DNA of 46,790 nt from positions 1 through 46,790 of the forward strand of contig MVRS01000240.1 of the NCBI GenBank assembly GCA_002067975.1, given 5' to 3'. Source of the DNA: Syntrophorhabdus sp. PtaU1.Bin058 (GTDB lineage Bacteria; Desulfobacterota; Syntrophorhabdia; Syntrophorhabdales; Syntrophorhabdaceae). Below the pieces are notes generated by a model. That model was not told the origin of the DNA. It did not search any database and worked only from the letters and a program-made list of their open reading frames with translations. The translations under genes and the position numbers were made by a program. Shown here in pieces: positions 16,151-24,381 of the stretch; within the stretch, counting starts at the first letter, position 1, and the number at the start of each line of letters is the position of its first letter.

Positions 16151-17665
16151 ATGGTTATAAAAAAAATACATAGCATGTACGGGCATGGGCAGATCCATTT
16201 TCTCCAGACATTGATCGACAGGGTTCCAAGCCCGATCTTTTACAAAGACATCCATGGATATTACCTTGGCTGCAACAAGGCCTTTGAGGATTATCACGGG
16301 ATCGAACGGGAAAAACTCATTGGCAAGAACGATGCCGAGATAGCAAAAAACCATGAAAAGGCCTTTCTGTATAAAACGATCGATTCGGACCTCCTCAGGT
16401 ATCCCGGCACCAGGAAATACGAGACATCTATCAAACATCCTAACGGTTCCGAGCGGAGCGTAATCATTGAGGAGGCAGCCTTTACCGACATGGCAGGGAA
16501 CGTCGCCGGGATCGTTGGTGTCATAAATGATATTACCGAGATGAAGAGTGCGGAAAAAGAGAGGATAAGGGTGAGCAAGCTCGAATCCCTTGGTGTCCTT
16601 GCCGGAGGTATTGCCCACGATTTTAATAATATCCTTGCAATGATACTCGGCAATATAACCCTCGCCAAAATCTACGGAGGTGTAAACACCGAAAAGCTCC
16701 AGCATCTCCTTGAAAGCGCTGAACAGGCAGTCATACGGGCGAAGGAACTGACCAGGCAACTCCTCACCTTTTCAAAGGGTGGTACACCCGTCAAAAGGAT
16801 CATGCCAATTCAGGAACTGCTGAAAAGTGCTACTGCATTCACGCTTGCAGGGACAGACATTAAATCTGAGTTCGATATATCTCCCGATCTCCCTGCGGTG
16901 GAGATCGACGAGAACCAGATAAGCCAGGTCATCGGCAACATAGTCTTAAATGCACAGCAGGCCATGCCTCATGGCGGCACTGTAAACATCAGGGCTGAGA
17001 ACATTGTCTTCGGCAATACAGGCGGATCGTTTGAAAAAGGTCATTACATCAAGATATCCATCAGCGACCAGGGCATCGGGATACCGGAAGAATACCTTGA
17101 CATGGTATTTGACCCTTATTTTACGACAAAAGAGCAAAGCGGTCTTGGCCTTTCAATCTGTTATTCCATTATTCAAAAACACCAAGGCCACATAGGAGTT
17201 GAATCAACTCTCGGAATAGGCACAACGTTTGTTATATATCTTCCGGTTGTACAAATACAGCAAAGGACGGGGTTACAGACAAAAAAGACTATCGTGATGA
17301 ACGGAAACGGAAAGATACTTGTTATGGATGATGAAGAGACGATCCGGGACATCGTCGGCGATATATTACAATACCTGGGGTATACCGTTGACTTTGCGAG
17401 GAACGGCGAAGAGGCGATCAATCTTTACTCAAGCAAGCCTTATGATGCGGTTATCCTTGATCTTACCATCCCGGGCGGTATGGGTGGAAAGGAAGCGATC
17501 AGGCATCTCCTCGATATAGATCCGGCTGTGAAGGCGATCGTATCGAGCGGATATTCAAATGATCCCATAATGTCCGATTACACGAAGTACGGTTTCAAGG
17601 GTGTTATCGTAAAACCTTATACGATCCATGAAATCAGCAACGTGTTGAGGAATGTAATATCCTGA
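16151..17665 (+). CDS. PAS-containing hybrid histidine kinase
   Basis: A 504-residue soluble sensor kinase. One PAS domain (about 15-130; DRVPSPIFYKDIHGYYLGCN to GVINDITEMK) is followed by a HisKA region with phospho-acceptor H156 in GGIAHDFNN, the group that often pairs with unlinked or fused receivers. An HATPase domain follows (N-box VIGNIVLNAQQAM; SDQGIGIPEE; GLGLSI), then a C-terminal receiver with phospho-site D437 (VILDLTIPGG) and the conserved Lys in VKPY. There is no membrane segment, so the signal is cytoplasmic. The start ATG lacks a clear ribosome site; an in-frame Met at residue 9 is the alternative. The target is unknown. Confidence 0.88.
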   Translation: MVIKKIHSMYGHGQIHFLQTLIDRVPSPIFYKDIHGYYLGCNKAFEDYHGIEREKLIGKNDAEIAKNHEKAFLYKTIDSDLLRYPGTRKYETSIKHPNGSERSVIIEEAAFTDMAGNVAGIVGVINDITEMKSAEKERIRVSKLESLGVLAGGIAHDFNNILAMILGNITLAKIYGGVNTEKLQHLLESAEQAVIRAKELTRQLLTFSKGGTPVKRIMPIQELLKSATAFTLAGTDIKSEFDISPDLPAVEIDENQISQVIGNIVLNAQQAMPHGGTVNIRAENIVFGNTGGSFEKGHYIKISISDQGIGIPEEYLDMVFDPYFTTKEQSGLGLSICYSIIQKHQGHIGVESTLGIGTTFVIYLPVVQIQQRTGLQTKKTIVMNGNGKILVMDDEETIRDIVGDILQYLGYTVDFARNGEEAINLYSSKPYDAVILDLTIPGGMGGKEAIRHLLDIDPAVKAIVSSGYSNDPIMSDYTKYGFKGVIVKPYTIHEISNVLRNVIS

Positions 17666-17721
17666 GATCGTATACCTGCGGCAAAAAAAGGAATCATCCT
17701 TACGCTTTTTGAAAAATACTA

Positions 17722-17750
17722 TTGCCGCAACTACACGATTATGCTATAAA
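17722..17750 (+). promoter_or_regulatory. promoter of tRNA-Thr
   Basis: TTGCCG (17722-17727) and TATAAA (17745-17750) are separated by exactly 17 bases. The expected start, near 17757, lies five bases before the tRNA. The first box also forms the right arm of a long-looped inverted repeat with TGCGGCAA at about 17675-17682, possibly the terminator of the kinase gene. Confidence 0.55.
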
Positions 17751-17761
17751 AACATCACATT

Positions 17762-17833
17762 GCCGACGTAGCTCAGAGGTAGAGCAGCTCACTCGTAATG
17801 AGCAGGTCGTGAGTTCAATTCTCACCGTCGGCT
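17762..17833 (+). tRNA. tRNA-Thr (anticodon CGU)
   Basis: A full cloverleaf can be drawn. The acceptor stem GCCGACG pairs with CGTCGGC. The D arm is GCTC-AGAGGTA-GAGC. The anticodon arm GCTCA/TGAGC closes the loop CTCGTAA, with anticodon CGT read on codon ACG. The T arm is GTGAG-TTCAATT-CTCAC. The discriminator base is T and no CCA is encoded. It resembles the E. coli CGU threonine tRNA in its acceptor start and anticodon loop. It stands alone between convergent protein genes. Confidence 0.95.
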
Positions 17834-17888
17834 TTTGTATTTTCAAGGACTTGCCGGCAAGGTCATGGATACATAAGAACCCTATGCT

Positions 17889-18818
17889 TTATGATCCTCC
17901 TTTTTCACCGGTAACCCACTCTTTATCGAAATTCGTCTTATCGAAACACGTTCTTTGACGAAGGTTCTCCTCACCACAGTACCGCCTCTCTTCAGGATGT
18001 TCTTTCCACCACTGTTTTGCCATTCCAAAAAACTTTTCATACCGGAGAACTATGGGAGGATGTGACATGAAATAATCCCGTATCACGCTGGTCTGTTTTT
18101 CCCGTCCGCTTGCAGGGGACTGCTTTTTATACTCCATTAACCGCTTTAATGCGTGTCCGGGAGAAGATGGGTCATACTCTGTATTGAGGATGAGTTCGTA
18201 GGCATACTCATCCGCCTCATCCTCCTGTGTCTTGCTGAAGGAGTGCCGTAGCATCAGCCTGACGGTGAAGTCGGCAAGCATTCCCAGGGATCCACTCCCT
18301 ATCTTTCTGGCCGCGAGTTCATACCGGACTGCATCAAAACAGTGGGAACGCTCAATGTGGCCCATTTCATGCGCTATGATATAAATAAGCTCAGCTTCGC
18401 TCTTCATAATCGCCAGGAGGCCGTCGGTAATGAAAATAACCCCGCCTGGTAGCGCGAACGCGTTGGGCTTCGGGTTATGCATGACAAAGATCCTGTAATT
18501 GAAAGGTTTTTTTGCAAACCGCGATATCTCTTTCATCAGATCGTTAAGGTACTGATAGTCTATGCTCTTGTTTTCCTTTTCGTCTTTATACCGGAGGATG
18601 ATGGCCTCAGCATACCTCTTCTCGTCGAGGTCACTGACCGGAACGGTTCTGGAAAGTACTCTGTCAAAAGCCTTTGGTGTCCTTCCAAGCAGCTGAAATG
18701 CAGGTGCAAAAGTGGCAGGTAGGGGCGGCTGCGGCCTCTCGATAATGAAAAGTACTGTTATGCCTGCACCTATGAACAGGATCACAATGAAAATAGTATA
18801 TTCAATTCCCCGCCTCAT
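17889..18818 (-). CDS. membrane-anchored M48-family zinc metallopeptidase
   Basis: A 309-residue Peptidase M48 protein. An N-terminal helix (about 7-27, YTIFIVILFIGAGITVLFI) anchors it, so the catalytic domain is probably periplasmic. The zinc motif is HEMGH (in IIAHEMGHIERSH), and the third ligand is the Glu in EDEADEYAYELI. The pattern matches BepA/Oma1-like quality-control peptidases, but the C-terminus lacks a TPR domain. It is ATGA-coupled to the large DUF2339 gene upstream, so the two products are made together. Confidence 0.88.
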   Translation of the reverse strand: MRRGIEYTIFIVILFIGAGITVLFIIERPQPPLPATFAPAFQLLGRTPKAFDRVLSRTVPVSDLDEKRYAEAIILRYKDEKENKSIDYQYLNDLMKEISRFAKKPFNYRIFVMHNPKPNAFALPGGVIFITDGLLAIMKSEAELIYIIAHEMGHIERSHCFDAVRYELAARKIGSGSLGMLADFTVRLMLRHSFSKTQEDEADEYAYELILNTEYDPSSPGHALKRLMEYKKQSPASGREKQTSVIRDYFMSHPPIVLRYEKFFGMAKQWWKEHPEERRYCGEENLRQRTCFDKTNFDKEWVTGEKGGS

Positions 18819-21757
18819 GACTTGTCAAACCTGTCCCGATATTTATTATACAGTACGTTCATTAACAGCATTATCAGACCGACGCCGAGGAAAACTATTG
18901 CCCTCGTGATGGTACCCGACTTTGCGAGGTCAAAGAATACCAGACGCACCAGGCAGCCTGAGAGGGTAGCCATGGAAACATAACGGAAGTGGCTCTCTTT
19001 CAGGATAATACTCAGGATGAATATCGAGAAGGACTCCATCACCCACAACAGCGTCAGCACCGATTTGTCGAAGGTCCAGAAAAGAAAGAACGCAACCGTA
19101 ATGAAGAAGGGATAATATATCCAGATGGTCTGCCTCTTCTGCATCTGTACGATCAGTTTCCTGAATGGTGTGAAGGACAGAGGAAAATCAATTCCATATA
19201 ATCCCTTCTGTCTGTAGCAAACGATCATATAGAAAAATTGAAATACCTGAGCCATAACGGCAGCGACCCATGTCTGGTCCTTCAACTTAATGGAAGGCGT
19301 AGGGTCCGAGCCAGAGATGAAGGCGACATGAAAGCATGAGGCCCAGTAGAGGAGTATCGAGTATAAGCGGAACCTCGACAGCCTGTCACTGAATTTAATT
19401 CCTGCAAAAAAGATGGCAAGTCCCAACAGCATCCATGCAAGGGGGTGCCATTTTGTCGGCACCTCGAGGGCGATAGTAAACACAAAAAAGGACAGGAATA
19501 CTTCCCAGGATAAGGGGTGTATTTTCCAGATGACATCATTTCCCTTTATTTCCGGCAGCTTCGCAAGAGCCCAGTAAGATAATACTAAGAGCGCGAATAT
19601 CTCGATAATAAGTCTGACCTTCAGAAAGCCAATATAAGGACCGGGCTGCATGTGTACGGCAATGTGCCTGATAATGAAGAGGAGGACAAGGACGCATCCG
19701 GCGTGAAGAATGAAGCGATGTGGCTCCCCTTTTTCTTCGTCATCCCGTGATCTTTCTTTCAGGTAGATTGAGACCTGAAGGTACAGGACCGACATAATAA
19801 TCCAAAGTACTCCCGGTAAATAGGGAGATATGGTCACCGTGATAAAGTAACTGAAAAAAATGAGATGAGCCGTAAAGATATAGATGCACGGCCATCTGAT
19901 ATATCTTTTAAGGTCCTTAAGATATGAAAAAGCAACCCCTGCAAGAGAGATTGCAAAAATGGGTAGGTTGTAAATTGCGATACCGCCGATATCCGCCCAA
20001 AGTCTCGTGTACGTGTGTCTCCACGACATGATATGGACGCCGATAAGAAATATCAAAAGCCCGGCGGCAAGGCCGTTTGACTGAAACTTCTGGCGACAGA
20101 AAATAAAAAGCACCCCTATAGCAGCAATCGCTGATCCAGCCCAGCTATATTGTAGGATATAAGCGAAAAAAGTTAATAAAAATAAAGAGATAATGATCCC
20201 ACCCACAGATAACGAGAACGTTTTTTCCGTCTGCTGGGAGTAAGTGAAATCGATAGTATCGTCGACCGCATGCTTCGTAGAATAGAAGTGGAAGAGACTT
20301 TCGATGATGATAATGATAGACAAAATAACTGAATTCGTTATGACAACCGGTATATTATCATAATCGAGATAGGCAATCGCAGCAATGATAACTGCTAAAC
20401 CCGACAGGTAATGAAGACAGGCGCCTACTCTCCTGAGCGGTATCTCCTTTTCAATAGTCATAATTGCGAGGAAAAGGAAAATCTCTATATATATCATCGC
20501 AATAATCAGGAACCAATCCACATTCCACCGGCACAGGGTATACAGGGCGAATATAGCGATGCTCTGTGCCACCAGGCTATCAGTAATAAAAAGCCATCTG
20601 ATCTGAAGCCTTCGCGCATAGCGGGAGAGGATAACGGCAGCTGCCGCTGCGCAACCGAGAATGATGGTATTCCACTTCGATCCCGTTGAATAAAGGATGA
20701 ACCCGGTAGCCATATACATCCAGTTTATGAGGTGGGCGATAAAGGGGAGCAATTCCAATTTCTGAATTGCATACAGCTTCCTGTAATGGACAAGGCATGC
20801 AGTGATGCCTATTGCTGCCGTTACGAAGATACCGGCAAGCTTTTGCGATAGACTAATGGTGGAAGGGCTTAGCCCCTGTGAGAAATACCAGATGAACTGG
20901 AAAACTATAAATGCCGTTAAAGTAACGAGGAGATGATGCTCCCATCGGTCGCGATAGGTCATAATCACGCCGATAAGCGCAACAATACCGGTTATGATGA
21001 GCGTTACAACGGACTGAGGCGCTATCCCGATAGCAACAAGGCTCAGGATCACGTGGAGAGATGCGAAGACCTGCGTCTTGCCGGCGAAGCCGAAGTAGAG
21101 ATTCACCGCGATTCCGGCAGACAGGAGCATCAGGACGTATATCGGATCATGAATCCACTTCAGGCCCTCGATGCTTCCTGCACCAAGGCAGGCGAAAAGC
21201 AGAATGGCGCCGGAGCTGCTCCTGACCCATGAGGCCACCTTGAGCCATATGGATCGCATCCTCAAGAAAAGGTATGAAGCGAATAGAAAACCCGAGAACA
21301 GAGCGATCATGATGAATCTGTAAAATGGTTTAAGCTTGAGAGCGGCATATATGCCGAGGAAGCTGACACCCATAACCATGACCATGGCGCCGACTATCCC
21401 TGTCCAGTTCTCAATGAACTGCCTCTCGATCTTGATCCACAATTCGCGACGGAGTTTTGTCGTGACCGGTTCCGCCTCGACCTGAAGCTTCATCGGCCTC
21501 TCGTGGAGTACAGGGGTTTCTTCAGATTTTTCCCGTACTGTCAAAATCCTATGCGGCATTTCTGCCGGTGATTGCGGCTTTTCTTTTATTGGGCCCTGGT
21601 TTACCGTCTCTTTCGACGCAGCGCCGGCGGGAGAACCCTTGAGCGGCAGGGAAAGTTTAATCTCCCATAACATCTTTTCCAGCCTTTTGGTACGCCTCCA
21701 AAGAACAACAATGAAAATAACGATGATAAAGATAACTATGATCAGCAGAGATGCCAT
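18815..21757 (-). CDS. DUF2339 giant polytopic membrane protein
   Basis: A 980-residue protein of the DUF2339 family (PF10101). An N-terminal anchor helix (2-20) is followed by a cytoplasmic-looking charged linker (about 25-105). Next comes the family signature NWTGIVGAMVMVMGVSFLG and then more than 20 hydrophobic segments to the C-terminus. Function is unknown in the family; no catalytic motif is visible. It is the first gene of a leftward pair with the M48 peptidase, which might process or monitor it. The reading frame is intact throughout. Confidence 0.85.
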   Translation of the reverse strand: MASLLIIVIFIIVIFIVVLWRRTKRLEKMLWEIKLSLPLKGSPAGAASKETVNQGPIKEKPQSPAEMPHRILTVREKSEETPVLHERPMKLQVEAEPVTTKLRRELWIKIERQFIENWTGIVGAMVMVMGVSFLGIYAALKLKPFYRFIMIALFSGFLFASYLFLRMRSIWLKVASWVRSSSGAILLFACLGAGSIEGLKWIHDPIYVLMLLSAGIAVNLYFGFAGKTQVFASLHVILSLVAIGIAPQSVVTLIITGIVALIGVIMTYRDRWEHHLLVTLTAFIVFQFIWYFSQGLSPSTISLSQKLAGIFVTAAIGITACLVHYRKLYAIQKLELLPFIAHLINWMYMATGFILYSTGSKWNTIILGCAAAAAVILSRYARRLQIRWLFITDSLVAQSIAIFALYTLCRWNVDWFLIIAMIYIEIFLFLAIMTIEKEIPLRRVGACLHYLSGLAVIIAAIAYLDYDNIPVVITNSVILSIIIIIESLFHFYSTKHAVDDTIDFTYSQQTEKTFSLSVGGIIISLFLLTFFAYILQYSWAGSAIAAIGVLFIFCRQKFQSNGLAAGLLIFLIGVHIMSWRHTYTRLWADIGGIAIYNLPIFAISLAGVAFSYLKDLKRYIRWPCIYIFTAHLIFFSYFITVTISPYLPGVLWIIMSVLYLQVSIYLKERSRDDEEKGEPHRFILHAGCVLVLLFIIRHIAVHMQPGPYIGFLKVRLIIEIFALLVLSYWALAKLPEIKGNDVIWKIHPLSWEVFLSFFVFTIALEVPTKWHPLAWMLLGLAIFFAGIKFSDRLSRFRLYSILLYWASCFHVAFISGSDPTPSIKLKDQTWVAAVMAQVFQFFYMIVCYRQKGLYGIDFPLSFTPFRKLIVQMQKRQTIWIYYPFFITVAFFLFWTFDKSVLTLLWVMESFSIFILSIILKESHFRYVSMATLSGCLVRLVFFDLAKSGTITRAIVFLGVGLIMLLMNVLYNKYRDRFDKS

Positions 21758-21775
21758 GGCTTTAGTTCGTTGTTT

Positions 21776-21910
21776 GTGGATACTTCGTTTTATGATTCAC
21801 AATTGGCCTTACGTTCTATATTCTGTGCGACCGAATCCATATTTAATGACCGGCCAAAAGCATCGTGGATACTTTTTTATGATAATCTATTTGTCTTCCT
21901 TACGTTCTAT
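21776..21910. repeat. pair of imperfect direct repeats upstream of the DUF2339 gene
   Basis: The 300-base gap between the DUF2339 gene and galT is AT-rich. It holds two related units, at 21776-21819 and 21865-21910. Both start GTGGATACTT, continue with a T-rich TTTTATGAT stretch and end in the identical 13-mer CCTTACGTTCTAT. They lie directly upstream of the leftward DUF2339 start, so they could be regulator sites or a decayed duplication. I see no other gene or clear promoter in 21758-22057. Confidence 0.5.
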
Positions 21911-22057
21911 TTGATTTTTCCTTCAATGATATATCAGGTACGAGAAAAATCAACCAAAATATTTTTTGTTTTTCCCCTCTTTATTTTTGAAGGAAAAAAC
22001 GTTCTTTGATAGTGGGGTTGACCTATAGACGTTTTGCCCCTCTTGTCTCATGTGTCC

Positions 22058-23065
22058 TCAGGATTGTGTGTCGATATTCCTCAGGAATTCAGCACTTTTT
22101 TCCGGCATGGCGGTATTGATAAACATGCCGGTACCGAGTTCAAAACCTGCTGCCTGGGTCACACGCGGGACTATAGCGATATACCAGTGGAAATACTTTG
22201 AATCGGCGCCCCTCGGGGACAGGGAACGTACGGCATAATTGAAGTCGGGGTTTTCAAGCCCTATGTAAAGCCTGAGGAGGACATCTTTGAGGATAAAGGC
22301 AAGGTCGGAGATCTCCTTTTCGTTTACAAGGGCAAAACATGCATTATGTGTCTTGGGGAATATCCAGAGATGGAAAGGGGACAACGCCGCATAGGGGACA
22401 AAGGCGACAAATGAATCATTCTCGCAGACTATCCTCTCCCTGTCTTTTATCTCTCCGTGCAGGTAGGCACAGTACAGGCATTCACCGAAATTCACATAAT
22501 AGTAGTTCCTGATCGCCTCTCCGAGCCGCATCATGACCTGACCCGGGAAGACCGGTGTCCCCACTATCTGGGAATGGGGATGTTCAAGGGACGTACCGGC
22601 GCCTGCCCCGTGGTTTTTGAAGATAATGACGTGTTCCACCCTTTCGTCATTATAAAAGGCAAGCTGGCGGTCCTTATAGGCAAAGAGGACCTTTTCGATG
22701 TGCGATGGCGGCAGGAGCGCCGTTGTCTTGTTGTGCTCAGGCGTTTCTATAATGACCTCGTGAAGTCCTACGCCGGAGATGTATTGTTTGAAATCGATCT
22801 TACTTTTTATGATCTCACCTCCAGGCGACAGCGCTGAAAACTTGTTCGGCACAGAACGGACCATCCAGTTCCCATGCCCATCATTGATCCTGAAGGTCTC
22901 GTCAGGCGTCTGGTTTTCATTCCCGGGGCAGAAGGGACATGTCTCCACATACTGCGGGACCTCCTTCTTTTCTTTCTTGTGGCTGAAGTCCTCAGGTCGT
23001 TTTGCCCGCTCCGTGGCAATAATAACCCAATCACCTGTTACAACGTTCAAACGGACTTCCGGCAT
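22058..23065 (-). CDS. galT: galactose-1-phosphate uridylyltransferase family protein
   Basis: A 335-residue HIT-superfamily nucleotidyltransferase. Zinc ligand pairs C43/C46 (CPFCPGNE) and C196/C199 (ECLYCA), the catalytic H162-P-H164-S-Q and the C-terminal FHWYIAIVPR block are present. GalT exchanges UMP between UDP-glucose and galactose-1-phosphate. The catalytic motif is HPHSQ, where the E. coli enzyme has HPHGQ, and the group includes ADP-glucose phosphorylases, so the exact nucleotide sugar is open. The start has AAGGGGGAG just before the ATG. Divergent from the exopolysaccharide operon, it may feed it nucleotide sugars. Confidence 0.85.
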   Translation of the reverse strand: MPEVRLNVVTGDWVIIATERAKRPEDFSHKKEKKEVPQYVETCPFCPGNENQTPDETFRINDGHGNWMVRSVPNKFSALSPGGEIIKSKIDFKQYISGVGLHEVIIETPEHNKTTALLPPSHIEKVLFAYKDRQLAFYNDERVEHVIIFKNHGAGAGTSLEHPHSQIVGTPVFPGQVMMRLGEAIRNYYYVNFGECLYCAYLHGEIKDRERIVCENDSFVAFVPYAALSPFHLWIFPKTHNACFALVNEKEISDLAFILKDVLLRLYIGLENPDFNYAVRSLSPRGADSKYFHWYIAIVPRVTQAAGFELGTGMFINTAMPEKSAEFLRNIDTQS

Positions 23066-23087
23066 AACTCCCCCTTATTTTCATAGT

Positions 23088-23115
23088 TTGATATCTTTTG
23101 TTAATGTTATGCCAA
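23088..23115 (-). promoter_or_regulatory. possible galT promoter
   Basis: On the minus strand, TTGGCA (23115-23110) and TATCAA (23093-23088) are 16 bases apart, upstream of the galT start. Both boxes are imperfect, so this is tentative. Confidence 0.3.
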
Positions 23116-23177
23116 AACTCTTTCCCATACAAGAACAAATTATTTAAAAAAATATAAGAAAAGAACCCTAAATCAGT

Positions 23178-23205
23178 TTGACAGGTGACGGAAGATTGCT
23201 ATAAT
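23178..23205 (+). promoter_or_regulatory. consensus sigma-70 promoter of the exopolysaccharide operon
   Basis: TTGACA (23178-23183) and TATAAT (23200-23205) are both perfect, with a 16-base spacer. Transcription would start about 23212, giving a leader of roughly 34 bases to the first ATG at 23246. It is the best promoter in the window. The next genes to 34654 are separated by four bases or less or overlap, apart from one gap of 21 bases, so they may all depend on it. Confidence 0.75.
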
Positions 23206-23245
23206 TTCAATAGCGTTTTTTTGCTGGACGTTCAATATTCGATAA

Positions 23246-23728
23246 ATGAAGACAATTACCGCCATAATCGTACTGTTATGTATTGCCGTGGCTACCACCC
23301 TCGCCTACCATAAGATCCAGTACAAGTGGATCATCTACAGGGAGGCAGAGACGTTATACAAAAAGAAAGAGTACAAAAAGGCAATACCGTATTACACATC
23401 ACTTCTGAAGAAAAGCTTCAGGGATCACGTGGTCTTATCGAGACTCGGTGAATTGTACCTTGCCGTATCAGATCTCAATAACGCCCGGCTCATTTACGAA
23501 GAGATTCTGAGAAGCGAGCCGCTCAATATGCAAACAAGGATAACGCTTGCGGATATTTACATGAGGCTCGGGGACTACAGAAAAACAATTAATATCTATA
23601 CGATGCTCCTTCTCTCTCAACCAGGAAATCGCCATTTGCATATTCTTATGGCGCGGGCGCTCACTGCAAAAGGGGATTTTGAGGATGCGATTACCCATTA
23701 CCGTATTGCTCTGGGGGAAAACCAATGA
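23246..23728 (+). CDS. membrane-anchored TPR protein
   Basis: A 160-residue protein with an N-terminal hydrophobic helix (about 3-20) that is either a signal anchor or a signal peptide, followed by tetratricopeptide repeats covering about 30-155 (for example YKKKEYKKAIPYYTSLLKK and MRLGDYRKTINIYTMLLL). Such proteins scaffold complexes in the periplasm or at the inner membrane. As first gene of the putative polysaccharide operon, it could have an AlgK-like role in linking synthase and exporter. The specific partner is unknown. It overlaps the next gene by ATGA. Confidence 0.8.
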   Translation: MKTITAIIVLLCIAVATTLAYHKIQYKWIIYREAETLYKKKEYKKAIPYYTSLLKKSFRDHVVLSRLGELYLAVSDLNNARLIYEEILRSEPLNMQTRITLADIYMRLGDYRKTINIYTMLLLSQPGNRHLHILMARALTAKGDFEDAITHYRIALGENQ

Positions 23729-24360
23729 AACAGGCTGTAAAGATATCTTTGATCCTTATTACCATAGGATTCATCACCTTTTCCATCCCTGTTATTGACA
23801 GGGTCTACGGGCAGCAAAAGGGCGCCGGGGAGTCAATAGTCTCAAAAGACGACCAGGTCCCTGAATGGAAGACAAGGTGGGAACTCGCACGGGTATTAAG
23901 CTATACGAAGCGATACGGCGAATCTATCACGGAATACCGGAAGGTGCTCAGCAAAAAACCGCAGCTCTATGAAGCGAAGATAGAGATGGCAAAGGTACTC
24001 TACTGGATGGGGAAGAAAGAGGAGGCGCTCCACGCGCTTGAAGACGTGCCCATCCAAAAACTCGACGAACAGGCTCAGGCTGCCCTTGCAGAGATCTATA
24101 TAACCCAGAAAAGGTACGATAAGGCGGAGGTGCTGCTGAGAGGATTGATCGCGAAAAACCCGAAAGATTACAGGGCGAGGCTTAAGCTTGCCGAACTGTT
24201 AAGCTGGGACAAACGATATAAGGAATCAATAGCAGAATACGAAATAATCCTGAATGATCTCCCTGATGACAGGCAGGTCCGCCGTAAATATGCCCTTGTC
24301 CTCATGCAGTCCGGCAGGCACAGCGATGCCGCCGCCCAACTGCGGAAGACGTTGGAATAA
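23725..24360 (+). CDS. secreted TPR protein
   Basis: A 211-residue protein with a signal peptide (about 1-30, ending VYGQQ) and three to four TPR units, including KRYGESITEYRKVLSKKP and KRYKESIAEYEIILNDLP, which share the AELLSWDKRY-type motif with the large protein encoded downstream. That likeness suggests the two arose by duplication and that both sit in the periplasm along the export path. Start codon overlaps the upstream stop. No catalytic motif is present. Confidence 0.8.
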   Translation: MKQAVKISLILITIGFITFSIPVIDRVYGQQKGAGESIVSKDDQVPEWKTRWELARVLSYTKRYGESITEYRKVLSKKPQLYEAKIEMAKVLYWMGKKEEALHALEDVPIQKLDEQAQAALAEIYITQKRYDKAEVLLRGLIAKNPKDYRARLKLAELLSWDKRYKESIAEYEIILNDLPDDRQVRRKYALVLMQSGRHSDAAAQLRKTLE

Positions 24361-24381
24361 AACAAATATGGACACCTTATA

